This document shows positions 34,625 through 34,680 of a stretch of 34,680 bases of DNA, in pieces. This stretch comes from Candidatus Stoquefichus massiliensis AP9 (GTDB taxonomy: Bacteria > Bacillota_I > Bacilli_A > Erysipelotrichales > Coprobacillaceae): contig NZ_HG005292.1 in assembly GCF_000455285.1 (NCBI RefSeq), positions 67,090-101,769 of the forward strand. Direction: 5' to 3'. Numbering within the stretch: position 1 is the stretch's first letter; every line of letters starts with the position of its first letter. A program made the position numbers and the translations under genes. The notes under the pieces are model-generated. The model was given only the letters and a program-made list of their open reading frames with translations, made no database searches and was not told where the DNA came from.

Positions 34625-34680
34625 GCTCACTAGTATAATAACAGAACTCATGCAAAAGTCAAGTATTATTGGTATGGATG

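Overview
The window is AT-rich, with Firmicutes-style Shine-Dalgarno sites, short intergenic gaps, PTS-dominated sugar genes and the housekeeping sets rpsF-ssb-rpsR and yybS-gdpP-rplI-dnaB. This suggests a low-GC gut Firmicute, most likely an Erysipelotrichia/Coprobacillus-type relative. That placement is inferred from gene content and style, not from a marker comparison. Most genes are on the minus strand; only anmK, a zinc-ribbon membrane protein and an amidase are on the plus strand.

Region 1 (1-8449) is a cell-wall amino-sugar recycling locus. A minus-strand operon runs murQ, a small membrane protein, a lactose/cellobiose-type PTS EIIC, a GH1 6-phospho-beta-glycosidase, mupG, a BadF-type amino-sugar kinase and, after a terminator, a HAD hydrolase cut by the window edge. 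anmK diverges from murQ, and an RpiR/MurR-like regulator follows. The murQ-anmK gap holds two mirror-image promoters whose -35 boxes each lie in one copy of the same 14-bp sequence; these are good candidate operators for the regulator.

Region 2 (8552-12336) is mixed: an AraC regulator with DUF3795 and VOC genes, a TIGR02328/Pyr_excise-type protein, thymidine kinase, a 2-TM zinc-ribbon protein, and a small unknown gene that appears frameshifted in a run of seven A.

Region 3 (12443-17212) looks like a LytTR-controlled secreted-peptide/ABC-transporter locus. It has a LytTR regulator lacking the usual receiver aspartate, a promoter with two 12-bp direct repeats 21 bp apart, a signal-peptide protein, two polytopic membrane proteins, an ABC ATPase and a membrane-anchored protein. 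Both the signal-peptide protein and the ATPase carry one in-frame TAA, so the system appears freshly inactivated, unless the stops are errors or are read through.

Region 4 (17276-21990) is dnaB, rplI, gdpP and yybS. Region 5 (22207-28520) is a beta-glucoside PTS operon: EIIC, a LicR-type PRD regulator, an EIIB-EIIC fusion and a second GH1 enzyme. Region 6 (28521-31050) is accessory: a decayed zinc-macrodomain gene, other decayed coding sequence, and an AAA/DUF4143 ATPase whose promoter is embedded in 33-bp tandem repeats. Region 7 (31097-32235) is rpsF-ssb-rpsR with its promoter and terminator. Region 8 (32253-34680) carries an SDR-like NAD-binding protein, a YfcE-type phosphoesterase, a PGRP-type amidase and a structured stretch at the right edge.
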